Shown here one piece after another: positions 55,446 to 64,000 of a stretch of 64,000 nt of DNA. How positions within the stretch are numbered: the first letter of the stretch is position 1; each line of letters opens with the position of its first letter. The position numbers and the translations under genes are program-made. Below the pieces are notes generated by a model. That model saw only the letters and a list, made by a program, of their open reading frames with translations, ran no database searches and was not told the origin of the DNA. The stretch is from NCBI RefSeq assembly GCF_001485215.1, contig NZ_BBWW01000003.1:1-64000 (forward strand), written 5' to 3'. This DNA is from Leptolyngbya sp. NIES-2104. Its GTDB lineage: Bacteria; Cyanobacteriota; Cyanobacteriia; Leptolyngbyales; Leptolyngbyaceae.

Positions 55446-55763
55446 TCAACCGAACCCGCTTCTGAAGGCGGCATACGCTGGAGAATGAAGTAATGGAAAG
55501 CCATCAAACACTTCGCGCCACGTGGAAAATAGCAAAAAAGTTTCTGGAGTGGGAATGATGCCAAAGTCCCAAGCTCCACAGATACGAGCCACATAGTCGG
55601 CTTGATCTGCGATCGTGACTTCGCAATTTGGACAGCGACTCGTGAACATCGGATGCCAGTCGAGCAACGCCAATTTATCCGCTTCAATCCATTTCTGCAC
55701 CGAGGAGCTAATCAATTCTCCTGCATAGTACGATTCGCCTATTCGCAAGTCAGAATATGGCAC
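55446..55763 (-). CDS. Hypothetical protein next to the glycosyltransferase
   Basis: About 105 aa from a GTG at 55763 (VPYSDLRIGESYYAGELISSSVQKWI). A CPNC motif (SRCPNCEVTIADQADYV) plus ARICGAWDFGIIPTPETFLLFS follow. The longer open frame upstream mirrors the glycosyltransferase gene and is not used. It is transcribed divergently from that gene with 33 bases between the two starts. The family is unknown and the start is uncertain. Confidence 0.45.
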   Translation of the reverse strand: MPYSDLRIGESYYAGELISSSVQKWIEADKLALLDWHPMFTSRCPNCEVTIADQADYVARICGAWDFGIIPTPETFLLFSTWREVFDGFPLLHSPAYAAFRSGFG

Positions 55764-55796
55764 GATCGAGATTGTCGCACTTTGTAGAGGAAAAAA

Positions 55797-56615
55797 ATGA
55801 GTGATGTTCAAATTAGCCTCGTCACTGCGACACATCTGCGCGCTCAGATTCTTCAACAACAGGCACTTCCCAGTATCCTGAATCAAACGGATATGAACTT
55901 CGAGTGGATTGTGATCAACGACGGATGTGATGCTCAGACACGATCGCTGATCAAACAGCTTCAGGCTCCTTGCTCGATCGTCTACCTTGAATTCGATCAT
56001 CCCGCAACCGGGTTTGGACTCTGCCATGCCCGCAATCTCGGCATTGAAGCGGCTTCAAATTCTCTCATTGCTTACCTGGACGACGACAATACGATCGTGC
56101 CCCACTTCATCGAGCAAACACACCAGTTCTTTTCACACCACCCGGATACGCGGTACAGCATGGCAGTCCAGCAGCGACAGCGAAATGTAGAGGAAAATGG
56201 AACGATCGTTCGGGCAGGGCAACCGTTCTTATCTCCGCCCCCAGACTGTACGCTGACAGATTTAATTGAACAGCGATCGCTGTTTGACAGTAACGGATTC
56301 ACGCACTATCGAGAGAATGCACCCCGTTGGAATCCAGAATACAAGGTGTTTGCGGACTATGAGTATTTACTGCAATGTGTCCAGCTTTGGGGACGCGAAC
56401 CGTTCAAATTGCAGTCTCAACCCTTAGTTCAGTACATTCAGTCTTCAATGGGCGTGATTGGGCGATCGACCTATTCAGAGTGGGCAGACGAACTCCAATC
56501 AATTTTAGAATCTAGAGATGATCACGCTCTCACTGAATCAGAGATGGCTATGCTTACTCAATCGCTTGAGTCTTGGCGTTTCAGAGCTACGCCCATTTCA
56601 GCATTTCAACCATGA
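55797..56615 (+). CDS. Family 2 glycosyltransferase
   Basis: A 272-aa GT-A fold enzyme. It starts ISLVTATHLRAQILQQQALPSIL, has NFEWIVINDGCDAQT (nucleotide-binding Asp), ARNLGIEAASNSLIAYLDDDNTI (DxD metal site) and an FADYEYLLQC acceptor-side motif. It adds a sugar from a nucleotide sugar to an unknown acceptor. The gene ends in an ATGA overlap with the next gene, so the two are translationally coupled. Confidence 0.87.
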   Translation: MSDVQISLVTATHLRAQILQQQALPSILNQTDMNFEWIVINDGCDAQTRSLIKQLQAPCSIVYLEFDHPATGFGLCHARNLGIEAASNSLIAYLDDDNTIVPHFIEQTHQFFSHHPDTRYSMAVQQRQRNVEENGTIVRAGQPFLSPPPDCTLTDLIEQRSLFDSNGFTHYRENAPRWNPEYKVFADYEYLLQCVQLWGREPFKLQSQPLVQYIQSSMGVIGRSTYSEWADELQSILESRDDHALTESEMAMLTQSLESWRFRATPISAFQP

Positions 56616-57081
56616 CTCCCTGTAGTTCATTCACTACCAAGACGATCGAGAATGACCAAGTCATCTCCACAGTCTTGACTGGACACATCGATCTCGTCAG
56701 CAGCCCGCGCATTGTCTCGTTCGGGTCTTCACTACTGGCACACCTTCTAACTCCAGCACGATTGTGTTGTCTGAACTTTGCAGTAATGATCGTCAAACTC
56801 AACTTGCGTCGGACTTTGGCACGATCGCAGATGTCGTCTGGAGTGGCTTAAAACAGCAGGGAGTCAGCGTGAACCTCGATACCCTGACCTGGCTTGCTCA
56901 CTACGGCAATTTCTCTTCATTTGAGGCGCTTTCCCCAGAAACGTTTCTGGTGGTGAATTTGCATCAAATCAACGGACAGTTTCAGGAGACTGAACCAGAA
57001 ACTGTGCTGCTTAACACGCAAGATTTCGTGCCCTACATTAGTAAACTTCCATTAGAGCCAGTCTTCGAGGTTCTTCATTAA
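56612..57081 (+). pseudogene. Frameshifted gene coupled to the glycosyltransferase
   Basis: The first frame starts at ATG 56612 (overlapping the previous stop) with MTPCSSFTTKTIENDQVIST and reaches DLVSSPRIV. The second frame, from about 56715, reads VFTTGTPSNSSTIVLSELCSND and continues FGTIADVVWSGLKQQGVSVNLDTLTWLAHYGNFSS and VFEVLH to 57081. Together they form a protein of about 155 aa broken by one small indel near 56715-56720. No family is recognised. Confidence 0.55.
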
Positions 57082-57426
57082 CTGGGTTGGACAGCGCATC
57101 ACTGATGACAGCAACACATTCGATCAGGATTGCAGCTAGCGCCAATGTAAAGCCTCACCATGAGTCAATAGAAAATCTGCAATCGCTAGCAGTTTCTGGT
57201 AGCACACAGCCGGCGATCTCCGCCCTGCCCACTACTAAACCAATGTTCGACGGTCGAGATCGAGCAGCAAATCTGGCTAACTTCGAGAGAGGAGAGTGTC
57301 CAGCGAGCCAGAAAAGCATCGGGTGACATCAATCGTGAAACTACGCCAGCCATTCTCGATCTCGCTGCCTTTGGCACAGGGAACCTGCTCGCGTCAGGAA
57401 TCTGGTTGATTCTAATCGTGATTGGA
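57082..57426. other. Possible remnant of a membrane protein
   Basis: No gene with a proper start is seen. One plus frame from about 57195 to 57489 reads EIEQQIWLTSREESVQRARK, then ILDLAAFGTGNLLASGIW and LILIVIGSS, which looks like natural protein with one membrane segment, but it has no start codon. It runs into the end of the next gene on the opposite strand. Confidence 0.35.
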
Positions 57427-57954
57427 TCAAGCACTCCAGAAATTGCAGGTATCCATCACCCCGACACTGCCGAAGATGGAGCAAGCTGAAAGCGCGAGGG
57501 TTTTGTCTCCAACTCGTTTCACCGTTCCGGCACGAGTCGCGTGCATCAGGGTTGCATCCAGTGTTTTTCTGGCTCTCGGTATCTCCGTCGCATCAAATTC
57601 GTCATACAACGCATTGATCAAATCATCGCCTGTATAAATCTGCCCTGGGTCTTCCTGCATGGCTTGAAGCATCGCCTCACTCGAATTCATCCCCTTAAAT
57701 TTACGCGTCAGTTGCTTTGCATCAAACGCTTTCACTGCGGTGGGTTCCGCCGCTGGTTCTTTGAGTTTTGCTTTCTTCGCACCTGTTTTACGCGAGGTCT
57801 GTGATGCACGAGTAGACGTAGGCTGGAGGTCAGTTGGAGTTTGTCCTAGTTGTTCTGTCACAGATTCAGCGTGTTTTGATTGTAGTACTGGGAATAGCAG
57901 ACTGTGAAATGACTGAGACACTGCGCTATGAGAATTCGCAATGTCGATATTCAC
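57427..57954 (-). CDS. Plasmid hypothetical protein with winged-helix-like domain
   Basis: 175 aa. A polar, basic linker (TSRKTGAKKAKLKEP) is followed by FKGMNSSEAMLQAMQEDPGQIYTGDDLINALYDEF and ARKTLDATLMHATRAGTVKRVGD, which resembles winged-helix domains of cyanobacterial plasmid proteins. The last 20 residues may be altered. It could be a DNA-binding protein of the plasmid, but this is an inference from the fold only. Confidence 0.5.
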   Translation of the reverse strand: MNIDIANSHSAVSQSFHSLLFPVLQSKHAESVTEQLGQTPTDLQPTSTRASQTSRKTGAKKAKLKEPAAEPTAVKAFDAKQLTRKFKGMNSSEAMLQAMQEDPGQIYTGDDLINALYDEFDATEIPRARKTLDATLMHATRAGTVKRVGDKTLALSACSIFGSVGVMDTCNFWSA

Positions 57955-58063
57955 AGATTGTTGAACCTAGATCAATCACAAAGTGCAAGAAGCGACTAGC
58001 AGAATAAACTGCTGATCGCTTGACTGTTCTCCTTGAATCTGAAAATTGCAAAATGGAAGTCAT

Positions 58064-59185
58064 CTAAGCAGCACTCGGCTGAGCCTGACGCTGAAGAAAC
58101 GCGAGGATTGAAGGCTTTTCCAATTGTCCCACTAAGCTGCCGTTCTCACGAATGACCGTTAAGGCTGAAAGATGTTTTTCATCTAGCAGTTTCACCACAT
58201 CGAGCAAAGATGCTTGAGCTGGAACTGTTCTCTCGACTGCGATCTCACTCATTACGTCTCGCACCCGCTGATTCGACCAGTCCTCAACTGGAACACTTCT
58301 GAGTGAATCGATCGAGATTTCTCCTACTAATTGCCCTTCTGCATCCGTCACTAGAAACTTCTGATTTGGGTCACGATTCAAAATCTGCTGATCAGCAAAT
58401 GCTCTTAGCGGTAATTCTGCATCCACAGCCGAGCGATTTGCCATCACTGCCTCTTCAGCCGTGAATTGAGCTAATTGCTCTTGCACCCGTGCAGATCGCG
58501 CCGATTGAGTTGCATTCTGAAGCAAGAAACCGCCAATAAGCAGATTCCAGATATTCGCAAAACTGCCAAACAGAACCAGTGGAATTAAACCTGATGCGAT
58601 CGCAATCCAACTTAGAACTTGTCCAGATCGACTCGCAACTACTGTCGCACGATAAGGATTTCCAGTCAGTTTCCAAACCAAAGCTTTCAGAACGTTCCCA
58701 CCGTCCAGCGGCAGACCTGGAATCAAATTAAATAAAGCAAGTGCCAGGTTCACCGAAGCAATCACACCTAAAATCTCTGCCCCAATTCCAGTTCCGATTG
58801 CCCACCCGAATAGGCTTAGAAATCCGAATAGAATCAAGCTGACGACAGGACCTGCGATCGCAACCTGAAAGGCTTCAGAGGGTGTCTTGGATTCTTTCTC
58901 TAAGCTGGCAAGTCCACCAAATAGGAAAAGCGTAATTGATCTCACTGGGATGCCTTGGCGCATTGCGACCAGACTATGCCCCAACTCATGGGCAAGGACT
59001 GAAGCAAACAGCAAAAGTGCCGTCACAAGTCCAAGTATCCAAGGCAGTCCTACAGCAAGTTCTGGAAGTTGAGCTGCAATCCCTGAGCCGTAGCTCCAAG
59101 TAATCAATCCCAGTACCAGAAACCAGGAAGGATGCACATAAAAGGGAATGCCGAATAGCTTGCCGATGCGAATATTACCGTTCAT
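58064..59185 (-). CDS. Site-2 protease family protein with CBS domains
   Basis: A 373-aa membrane metalloprotease. The zinc site HELGH is in SVLAHELGHSLVAM, and the third ligand is in LDGGNVLKAL. Hydrophobic segments lie on both sides (FLVLGLITW, ILGLVTALLLFAS, AGPVVSLILFGFL). The last 130 residues are a pair of CBS-like domains (KFLVTDAEGQLVGEI, RVRDVMSEIAVERTVP, LSALTVIRENGSLVGQL). S2P enzymes cut membrane-anchored regulators. It is complete, with its start at a clear MNGNIRIGKLFGIPFYVHPSW, typical of this subfamily. Confidence 0.92.
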   Translation of the reverse strand: MNGNIRIGKLFGIPFYVHPSWFLVLGLITWSYGSGIAAQLPELAVGLPWILGLVTALLLFASVLAHELGHSLVAMRQGIPVRSITLFLFGGLASLEKESKTPSEAFQVAIAGPVVSLILFGFLSLFGWAIGTGIGAEILGVIASVNLALALFNLIPGLPLDGGNVLKALVWKLTGNPYRATVVASRSGQVLSWIAIASGLIPLVLFGSFANIWNLLIGGFLLQNATQSARSARVQEQLAQFTAEEAVMANRSAVDAELPLRAFADQQILNRDPNQKFLVTDAEGQLVGEISIDSLRSVPVEDWSNQRVRDVMSEIAVERTVPAQASLLDVVKLLDEKHLSALTVIRENGSLVGQLEKPSILAFLQRQAQPSAA

Positions 59186-59413
59186 AAGTAATCCCTGAAC
59201 TTCAGTGGATGACTCTAATGTAACGGAATATGAAGCAAGAACTCAGGATCGTGAGGTGGTGAAGACCGTGCTATTTATGACGGTTCACACCCTGAGCGAA
59301 GTTGACTAAAACGATCTCATTTTGAATCAAAGACCGCTTTGAAGCTGCATAAAGTCGTCGCAGTTTTGAAAGAAAACGCAGCTCGATCGAGAATTCAAGC
59401 TGAGCAAATTTTC

Positions 59414-60034
59414 TCAAAGACTTTGCAGCCTCTCTAGAAGCTGATTTGCTTCAGTTACGGCAACCTGTGCAGTCGTTTTGTGCAGGGATCTCATGACCCA
59501 CCACTTATAATCCGCCAACGACCACCCTAATCGCACCGTTTCGCGAAAGATTTGTCGCATCACGGTTTCTTGCTGCATCGAATAGCCGGAAGTAGGATCA
59601 GGATAAAATCCTGGGGCTTGTCCAGTTGCACTCAGTTGAAAGCAGGCGACGGGAAACTGTTGCATTGCGGTTGAAAGGGGCAGCGGACGAGCATTCCAAT
59701 AGTGATCAGGGTGAAGATACCAATCGGCATCGGTCAGCCGAAAGTCAGGGGGCGGAGCCGTGTAGAAGAGGGCAGTTCGTCCGTTGTTCTCGGAAGTGAG
59801 ATATTCAGCTTTTACCACTTGATCGAGCCAATCTCGTTCAGCGGCGGTTAACGATCGAGGCTGAAGCGAATCTGGAAGCTGGAGGTAAAGTAAGCCTGCT
59901 TCCCAAAGCGCGATTCGCTCTGCTGCTTCAATAGTGGGAAAATTTTGCCATTGATTAGATTGTTCAGTTTGATTGGCACGTTGTCTTGCCCGAATCGAGG
60001 AAGTTGGTTGACCAAAGCCTTTAGATGAAGACAT
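59414..60034 (-). CDS. Plasmid hypothetical protein
   Basis: 206 aa. It starts with a polar region and continues ERIALWEAGLLYLQLPDSL, AAERDWLDQVVKAEYL, PPPDFRLTDADWYLHPDHY and DYKWWVMRSLHKTTAQVA. It looks well folded but no family is recognised. It lies 42 bases downstream of the primase-like gene on the same strand and may be part of the replication operon. Confidence 0.6.
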   Translation of the reverse strand: MSSSKGFGQPTSSIRARQRANQTEQSNQWQNFPTIEAAERIALWEAGLLYLQLPDSLQPRSLTAAERDWLDQVVKAEYLTSENNGRTALFYTAPPPDFRLTDADWYLHPDHYWNARPLPLSTAMQQFPVACFQLSATGQAPGFYPDPTSGYSMQQETVMRQIFRETVRLGWSLADYKWWVMRSLHKTTAQVAVTEANQLLERLQSL

Positions 60035-60076
60035 AACAAACAGAGCATCAACAGCTTCGTTTATCCTAAAACATCT

Positions 60077-61762
60077 TTAGCCACTCGGAAATCTTAACCA
60101 ACCTGGATAATAGTGAGACCAGGCATACGCCTCCGCCTGCAAGATGGGATCACCTGAATCAAGAAATCGCTGCATTTTCATAACTTGATGGGGCGCAGGC
60201 GGAGGATTTGAATCAGTTGCGTTCTCTAATTCAAAAGTCTTTGACAGATCCTCAATTGCTGCGAGATGGACACAATCCATTTCAGCTTGTTGCTCAGTCG
60301 TAAAATTACTGCCTAATGAAACAGAATCAACATCAACACAATCGCTAGAAGCAGGATGTAGAAAGGAATTACCGCCATGACCAGGTAATAAGCTTGTAGA
60401 ATCCACAAGCAATTCTTGAGCGCTACCTGCTTCTAGCTGAGTAGAAATATTTCTAGAGTTCTCACAATCTAAAGAATCTGGATCGGTCAACTCCGAGCTA
60501 ATTGAAAGATATTCAGGATGCCAGAGATCTCGATGTTTATAGAGTGATCCACCTCCAATTTTGTAGTGCAGCAGAACTTTAAACCGAGCAGTTGCATTTG
60601 TAGGTAATGATTCTTTTTCTAACAAATCAGCGATCGCACTTCTAATTCGATCTCTTGCGTTTTCTGATTGTTGCTGATTCCAAGTGGGAGCTTTTTCAAC
60701 GGCTTGATCAATTAGCTCTGACTTTTGCCTGAATTTGCCGTTCTGTTCTCCATAGTGAAAGTAATGGCTATTCTCAACGCACCGTGCCCATTCTTCTGCT
60801 CTGTGTTCGATTTCATGTTGATGATTACAAAACTCGGTGTAGCCTGGAAGCGATCGTGCAACTTCCACAATGCGATTCACAAGTGCTGTTCCTATGAGCG
60901 GCTCACCTCCGGCTAAAACATGATGAAAAATGTATTCGCGCATCGTAATTCGACCTAGCAAGCGATTCGTTTGTCCCGAACTCGTCCAACCCAATTCAAT
61001 CTCAGCATTAAGATCCGCAATGAATTTATCTGCTTTTCCTGAAATGTGAAGCAGACGGTGTTTTGCTTGCTTCAGAATCCGCTTAAAGAGTTGCGAATCT
61101 AATTCATTCTGTTGTTGAGCAAACTTCCACTGTTCTGCAAATTGTTGCTGTGTACTCCAAATCGGTTCAAGATCTCGATTGAGTAGGTAAGAACCTACTT
61201 GCAGAGGGAGTCGATGAGCATTGAACAAGCTCAGAGTTCCATCTGCGGAATAAGGTTTTGGATTTGGAAAGACTTCGAGTTGTCCCGACCGAATCTTGAA
61301 GCCAGCATTTTCCAACAGTGTAGAAATGACGATCGCCAACTGCCAGGAACTCACAGCCTGCGACAAAGGAAAGTACAAATGAAGTCCGCCGCTATAACTG
61401 GAAGTACAAGCGAGATACTGTACCAATCCAAGCACTTCTAGAGTTGCGGCAATCCGGGAGATCGCAAAGGGATCATGAGCCGGATGATAGAAGCTTTGAA
61501 TATCAATGTCGAGTAAACAGTACTGTGTTTGACTACCAAAGCGCACACCGTACAAACCAGTCGATTGCTGAATGACGCGATCGCTGAGGGGATAGCGGCT
61601 TTCTGTTTTCCAACTGGGTTTCTCTTTGGGTTGGGCGTGATCTGCCCAAATGAAATCATAGCGATGCGGAAAAAGTGCCAGAAACTCGTCGCTCCATTCC
61701 TGCACAAACGATGAAGAGAACTTCCCTGCATCCCTTTGAGATTGTTGTAATCGATCACTCAT
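60077..61762 (-). CDS. Primase-polymerase-like protein (plasmid replication)
   Basis: A 561-aa protein with the catalytic pattern of archaeo-eukaryotic-type primase (PrimPol-like) domains: YCLLDIDIQSFYHP (metal-binding Asp pair) near residue 90 and SSYSGGLHLYFPLS (sGGxHxY-like) near residue 130. A helical C-terminal half follows (TSSGQTNRLLGRI, LRFPSG at the end). Such proteins prime replication on plasmids and phages. The second methionine (MSDRLQQSQ) is preferred as start. It lies directly downstream of the iteron region and upstream of the gene at 59414. Confidence 0.72.
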   Translation of the reverse strand: MSDRLQQSQRDAGKFSSSFVQEWSDEFLALFPHRYDFIWADHAQPKEKPSWKTESRYPLSDRVIQQSTGLYGVRFGSQTQYCLLDIDIQSFYHPAHDPFAISRIAATLEVLGLVQYLACTSSYSGGLHLYFPLSQAVSSWQLAIVISTLLENAGFKIRSGQLEVFPNPKPYSADGTLSLFNAHRLPLQVGSYLLNRDLEPIWSTQQQFAEQWKFAQQQNELDSQLFKRILKQAKHRLLHISGKADKFIADLNAEIELGWTSSGQTNRLLGRITMREYIFHHVLAGGEPLIGTALVNRIVEVARSLPGYTEFCNHQHEIEHRAEEWARCVENSHYFHYGEQNGKFRQKSELIDQAVEKAPTWNQQQSENARDRIRSAIADLLEKESLPTNATARFKVLLHYKIGGGSLYKHRDLWHPEYLSISSELTDPDSLDCENSRNISTQLEAGSAQELLVDSTSLLPGHGGNSFLHPASSDCVDVDSVSLGSNFTTEQQAEMDCVHLAAIEDLSKTFELENATDSNPPPAPHQVMKMQRFLDSGDPILQAEAYAWSHYYPGWLRFPSG

Positions 61763-61919
61763 GCTTGTAGAACAACTCACATCCGATCGGGATCGTTTAT
61801 ATCAGATGCTCGATCGCTGATCCGGCTTAGGATCTGACTGTTTTGTAATCGCTTTGATTACAACTGTGCGAAGTTATCACGATGTAATCGGTAGTGTAGC
61901 GATCGATTGGGGCAGAGGT

Positions 61920-62162
61920 TCTAGAGCGATCGGGTAGGGGGATCTAGAATTTTTGGGTTAGGGGGTCTAGTGCGATCGAATGCGGCTCTAGAGTCAATTG
62001 GGGAGGGGGATCTAGAAGAATTGGGGAGTAGGGTCTAGAGCGTTTGGGGGTGACGCTCTAGAAGTTTTTCGGGGGTGCAGGTCTAGGGGCAGTTGTAATC
62101 AGTTGTTTGGGTATGAGGTTCTAGAACAAGCTGTAATCAATTGTTTGGGGTGGGGGATCTAG
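61920..62162. repeat. TCTAGA iteron array (putative origin, part 1)
   Basis: Ten copies of TCTAG, mostly TCTAGA preceded by GG, start at 61920, 61943, 61966, 61987, 62011, 62034, 62057, 62082, 62120 and 62158. The first eight are 21 to 25 bp apart, about two helical turns. The last two are each 38 bp on, with TGTAATC(A) motifs in the wider gaps. Regular spacing on one DNA face is the hallmark of initiator-binding iterons. The array lies between the primase-like gene and the rep gene. Confidence 0.8.
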
Positions 62163-62300
62163 ACTCGTGTGTAATCGGCTAAGAGTTTCACCGTTAAAAG
62201 GTTTGAGCGTTTTAACATGAGGTTGCATTCTCGATCTAATTTCAAGAAGATTCCTAAAATTAACAAGCAGAATGACGAGATAGAACGGCTTTGAAGCGTT

Positions 62301-62392
62301 GTAATCACTTTGATGGATCGCCGATCGTGATTACAACGCTGTAATCACCTGTAATCAAATCTTGTAATCAAACGCTGTAATCATCTGTAATC
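62301..62392. repeat. TGTAATCA repeat cluster (putative origin, part 2)
   Basis: GTAATCA occurs at 62301, 62341, 62351, 62364, 62377 and 62386, with an inverted copy TGATTAC at 62328. Further copies of GTAATC lie at 61845, 61884, 62095, 62132 and 62171, inside the first array. The cluster is only 25 bases from the end of the rep gene. It may be a second binding site for the same or another initiator, or an AT-rich melting element. Confidence 0.72.
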
Positions 62393-62416
62393 ATCTCGAT
62401 CGAATAACAAGCAAAA

Positions 62417-63835
62417 TTACAAGTCTTGCTCAAATAATTGCCGCAAAGTCTGTTCGTTTTCAGAACTAATCGATCGCTCTTCGTTCTCGATCAGCGAAAT
62501 CAGCCCCTGACTCATGCCACTTAGTTGAGAGAGCTTGCGCTGACTCCATTTTTTTGACTGACGTAACATCTTGACCTGTTGCCCGGTCAATCTCTGATCT
62601 TCAACGATCGTAGTCCCAGACTCTTCATGCTCTTCAACGGTTGTGGCTGTAATCGCTTCAGTTTGCCAATCTTCGGCAGGTGTGATCCAGAGTTTTGCGG
62701 CGAGTAGTCGATCGAAGAAGCCACGAGGACGTTGAATCTCATCGCGCCCAAATCCAGGCGGCTGAAGCTCTAAAGGATAGGTTTCTGCATCAAACTGAAT
62801 CGACCATCCACGATCGTGCAACGTCAGCAAATCTTCATCCCAAGTACTCGCTAATTTCTTGCGAAACTCACTGCCTTGTTTTGCTTGCTGGATTTTCTGA
62901 TTGCCATATGCTACTTCCATCAGGGTTTGAACATTCAGCGGATCTTGACGATTGAACTGAGCTTTGAACAAAAGCCAAACAATCAATCGCGCTGCTCCTT
63001 CTCGATGCTGCCAAAGGCTCATGACACTTTCAAGCAAGGTTTGTGGCAGGTTTCCAAGCTGATGATACGCAGTGCGATCGCGCTTTCCTTCCTCGTTCAG
63101 AAAGTATCTCGCCCACAATCCCGGTTTAACAATAAACGTCATTCCCGTGAGTTCTTTATTGCCAAAGAGGTCTTGCTGATAGTGATAGCGTGTTCCCATA
63201 ATGTGCCACAGTCGCCCTTCTTCAACCGTGAACCCTTTGACTCGTCCTTGAGTGGGCAATGAAATGAAAGTAGTGATTTTACAAGGCTGTTTGACTAATT
63301 CCTCGATGAGCGCGAGCTTTTCCCTGCGGTTTTTATCAGTCCGTTTTTTCAGTCCCAAGTAAGCTTCGATTTGTCGATCGTCAATAATTAACTCTTGCTC
63401 CCAAGGGCGTTCTAACTGTGCTGCGTGTGCTGCGTAGATCAAGTGCATACAAGCTGCACGAATATCAAAGGTGTCAATCACTGCCAGCGCTGCCGCTCCT
63501 GCAAGCGTCGCGGGATGTTCGTCTTCTAGATTCTCTGTCACCCAGAAATGAATTGCACCCTGCCCATCTCCAATGTCTCGCGCATAGTACAGCTTGCCAT
63601 CTGGGTCGTTATCCCAAGGAAGATGCTTACGCTGAGTCAGAATGTTGCCTGCCTCCCAAATGGGTAGAGCCGATGCCATCCGGGTTGCGTGGTGTTCAGA
63701 AAAGAGATCCGGGCTAGTTTTCGGTCGCTCGACCGCACTGATTGGCTTCGGTTTCTGTTTTGCCTTTTGAGTTCGAGCAGGTTTTGGTACGGCAGAAGTC
63801 TCAGTTAATTTTGCATTCTTTTTTTGACGAGCCAT
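62417..63835 (-). CDS. Plasmid replication initiator-like protein with C-terminal HTH
   Basis: A 472-aa protein. After a basic N-terminus (KKNAKLTETSAV, RTQKAKQKPKP) the middle part shows winged-helix-like segments typical of large plasmid Rep proteins (YHQLGNLPQTLLESVMSLWQHREGAARLIVWLLFKAQ). The last 55 residues are an XRE-type helix-turn-helix (QVKMLRQSKKWSQRKLSQLSGMSQGLISLIENEERSISS pattern), which would bind DNA. It directly borders the iteron region. The Rep assignment rests on this position, the overall domain order and the neighbouring primase, not on a named family. Confidence 0.68.
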   Translation of the reverse strand: MARQKKNAKLTETSAVPKPARTQKAKQKPKPISAVERPKTSPDLFSEHHATRMASALPIWEAGNILTQRKHLPWDNDPDGKLYYARDIGDGQGAIHFWVTENLEDEHPATLAGAAALAVIDTFDIRAACMHLIYAAHAAQLERPWEQELIIDDRQIEAYLGLKKRTDKNRREKLALIEELVKQPCKITTFISLPTQGRVKGFTVEEGRLWHIMGTRYHYQQDLFGNKELTGMTFIVKPGLWARYFLNEEGKRDRTAYHQLGNLPQTLLESVMSLWQHREGAARLIVWLLFKAQFNRQDPLNVQTLMEVAYGNQKIQQAKQGSEFRKKLASTWDEDLLTLHDRGWSIQFDAETYPLELQPPGFGRDEIQRPRGFFDRLLAAKLWITPAEDWQTEAITATTVEEHEESGTTIVEDQRLTGQQVKMLRQSKKWSQRKLSQLSGMSQGLISLIENEERSISSENEQTLRQLFEQDL

Positions 63836-63863
63836 GCTGCTTCCCTCTTGAACTTGAAATCGA

Positions 63864-64000
63864 TCAGACTTTCGCTTTCAAACGCCGCTGGATCACTTTC
63901 TCAACTTTTTTTAACTCAGCCTCTGACAGTTGCTCTAGATACTGTAAAACAGTCTGTAAGTCGAGGTGATGAATCGCGTGATTTACTTTAGCATCAACTG
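63864..64000 (-). CDS. C-terminal end of a gene that runs off the window
   Basis: The last 44 residues of a minus-strand gene: VDAKVNHAIHHLDLQTVLQY, LEQLSEAELKKVEKVIQRRLKAKV, stop. It is charged and helical, like many small plasmid partition or regulatory proteins. It ends 28 bases before the rep start, so the two are probably in one operon. Confidence 0.6.
   Translation of the reverse strand, partial: VDAKVNHAIHHLDLQTVLQYLEQLSEAELKKVEKVIQRRLKAKV

Noticed and set aside
61920-62392. Regularly spaced motifs as a possible CRISPR array
   Set aside because: Motifs are only 5 to 8 bases with short variable gaps; this fits iterons next to a rep gene, not 25-40-base repeats with spacers.

Overview
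The window looks like part of a large accessory replicon (plasmid or plasmid-derived island) of a filamentous, Leptolyngbya- or Nostoc-like cyanobacterium. The evidence is the frequent HIP1 octamer GCGATCGC, cyanobacterial families throughout (NucA/NuiA, GUN4, pentapeptide-repeat and WD40 proteins, carotenoid oxygenase, urt genes with NtcA-type promoters), and a plasmid replication block at the right end. No rRNA, tRNA, CRISPR array or housekeeping operon was seen.

Layout. 0.1-5.6 kb: pRiA4b-ORF3-like gene, FitAB/VapBC-type toxin-antitoxin pair beside an hsdR remnant, an ISKra4-type element, a SnoaL-like gene broken by one stop codon, and a complete IS4-type element. 5.7-16.8 kb: a duplicated and decayed accessory region with a WD40 protein, a glutathione transferase-like gene and its internally deleted inverted copy, a GNAT protein, two flavoproteins, an isochorismatase-like hydrolase, a half gamma-glutamyltransferase and an IS256 fragment. 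16.8-26.5 kb: a secreted ADYC-domain protein paired with a secreted NG-pentapeptide protein, a carotenoid oxygenase, a secreted orphan, and a divergent pair made of a Trp-rich hydrophobic protein and a 984-aa SARP-NACHT-membrane regulator, followed by VWA and cytochrome P450 remnants.

26.6-39.2 kb: a coherent amide/urea nitrogen-scavenging island. It holds fmdA, an FmdB-like zinc ribbon and urtABCDE as one probable operon, then amiE, a REC-MarR fusion regulator and an NCS1-permease/histidine-kinase fusion. The fmdA operon and amiE each carry the same NtcA-activated promoter layout (GTA-N8-TAC, 22 bp, TAN3T). I infer that amides or urea enter through Urt, are cut to ammonia by FmdA and AmiE, and that the permease-kinase may sense the substrate and signal through the REC-MarR protein.

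39.3-57.9 kb: a mosaic of fragments (RNA ligase tail, istB tail, integrase, GAF protein cut by an IS3 element, membrane proteins, nucA/nuiA pair, SH3 lipoprotein, GUN4 and pentapeptide proteins sharing one module, GFA enzyme, AbiEii-like nucleotidyltransferase, glycosyltransferase). Many of these carry a single stop or frameshift. 58-64 kb: site-2 protease with CBS domains, then the replication block: primase-like protein, about 500 bp of iteron repeats of two families, and a Rep-like protein with a C-terminal HTH.
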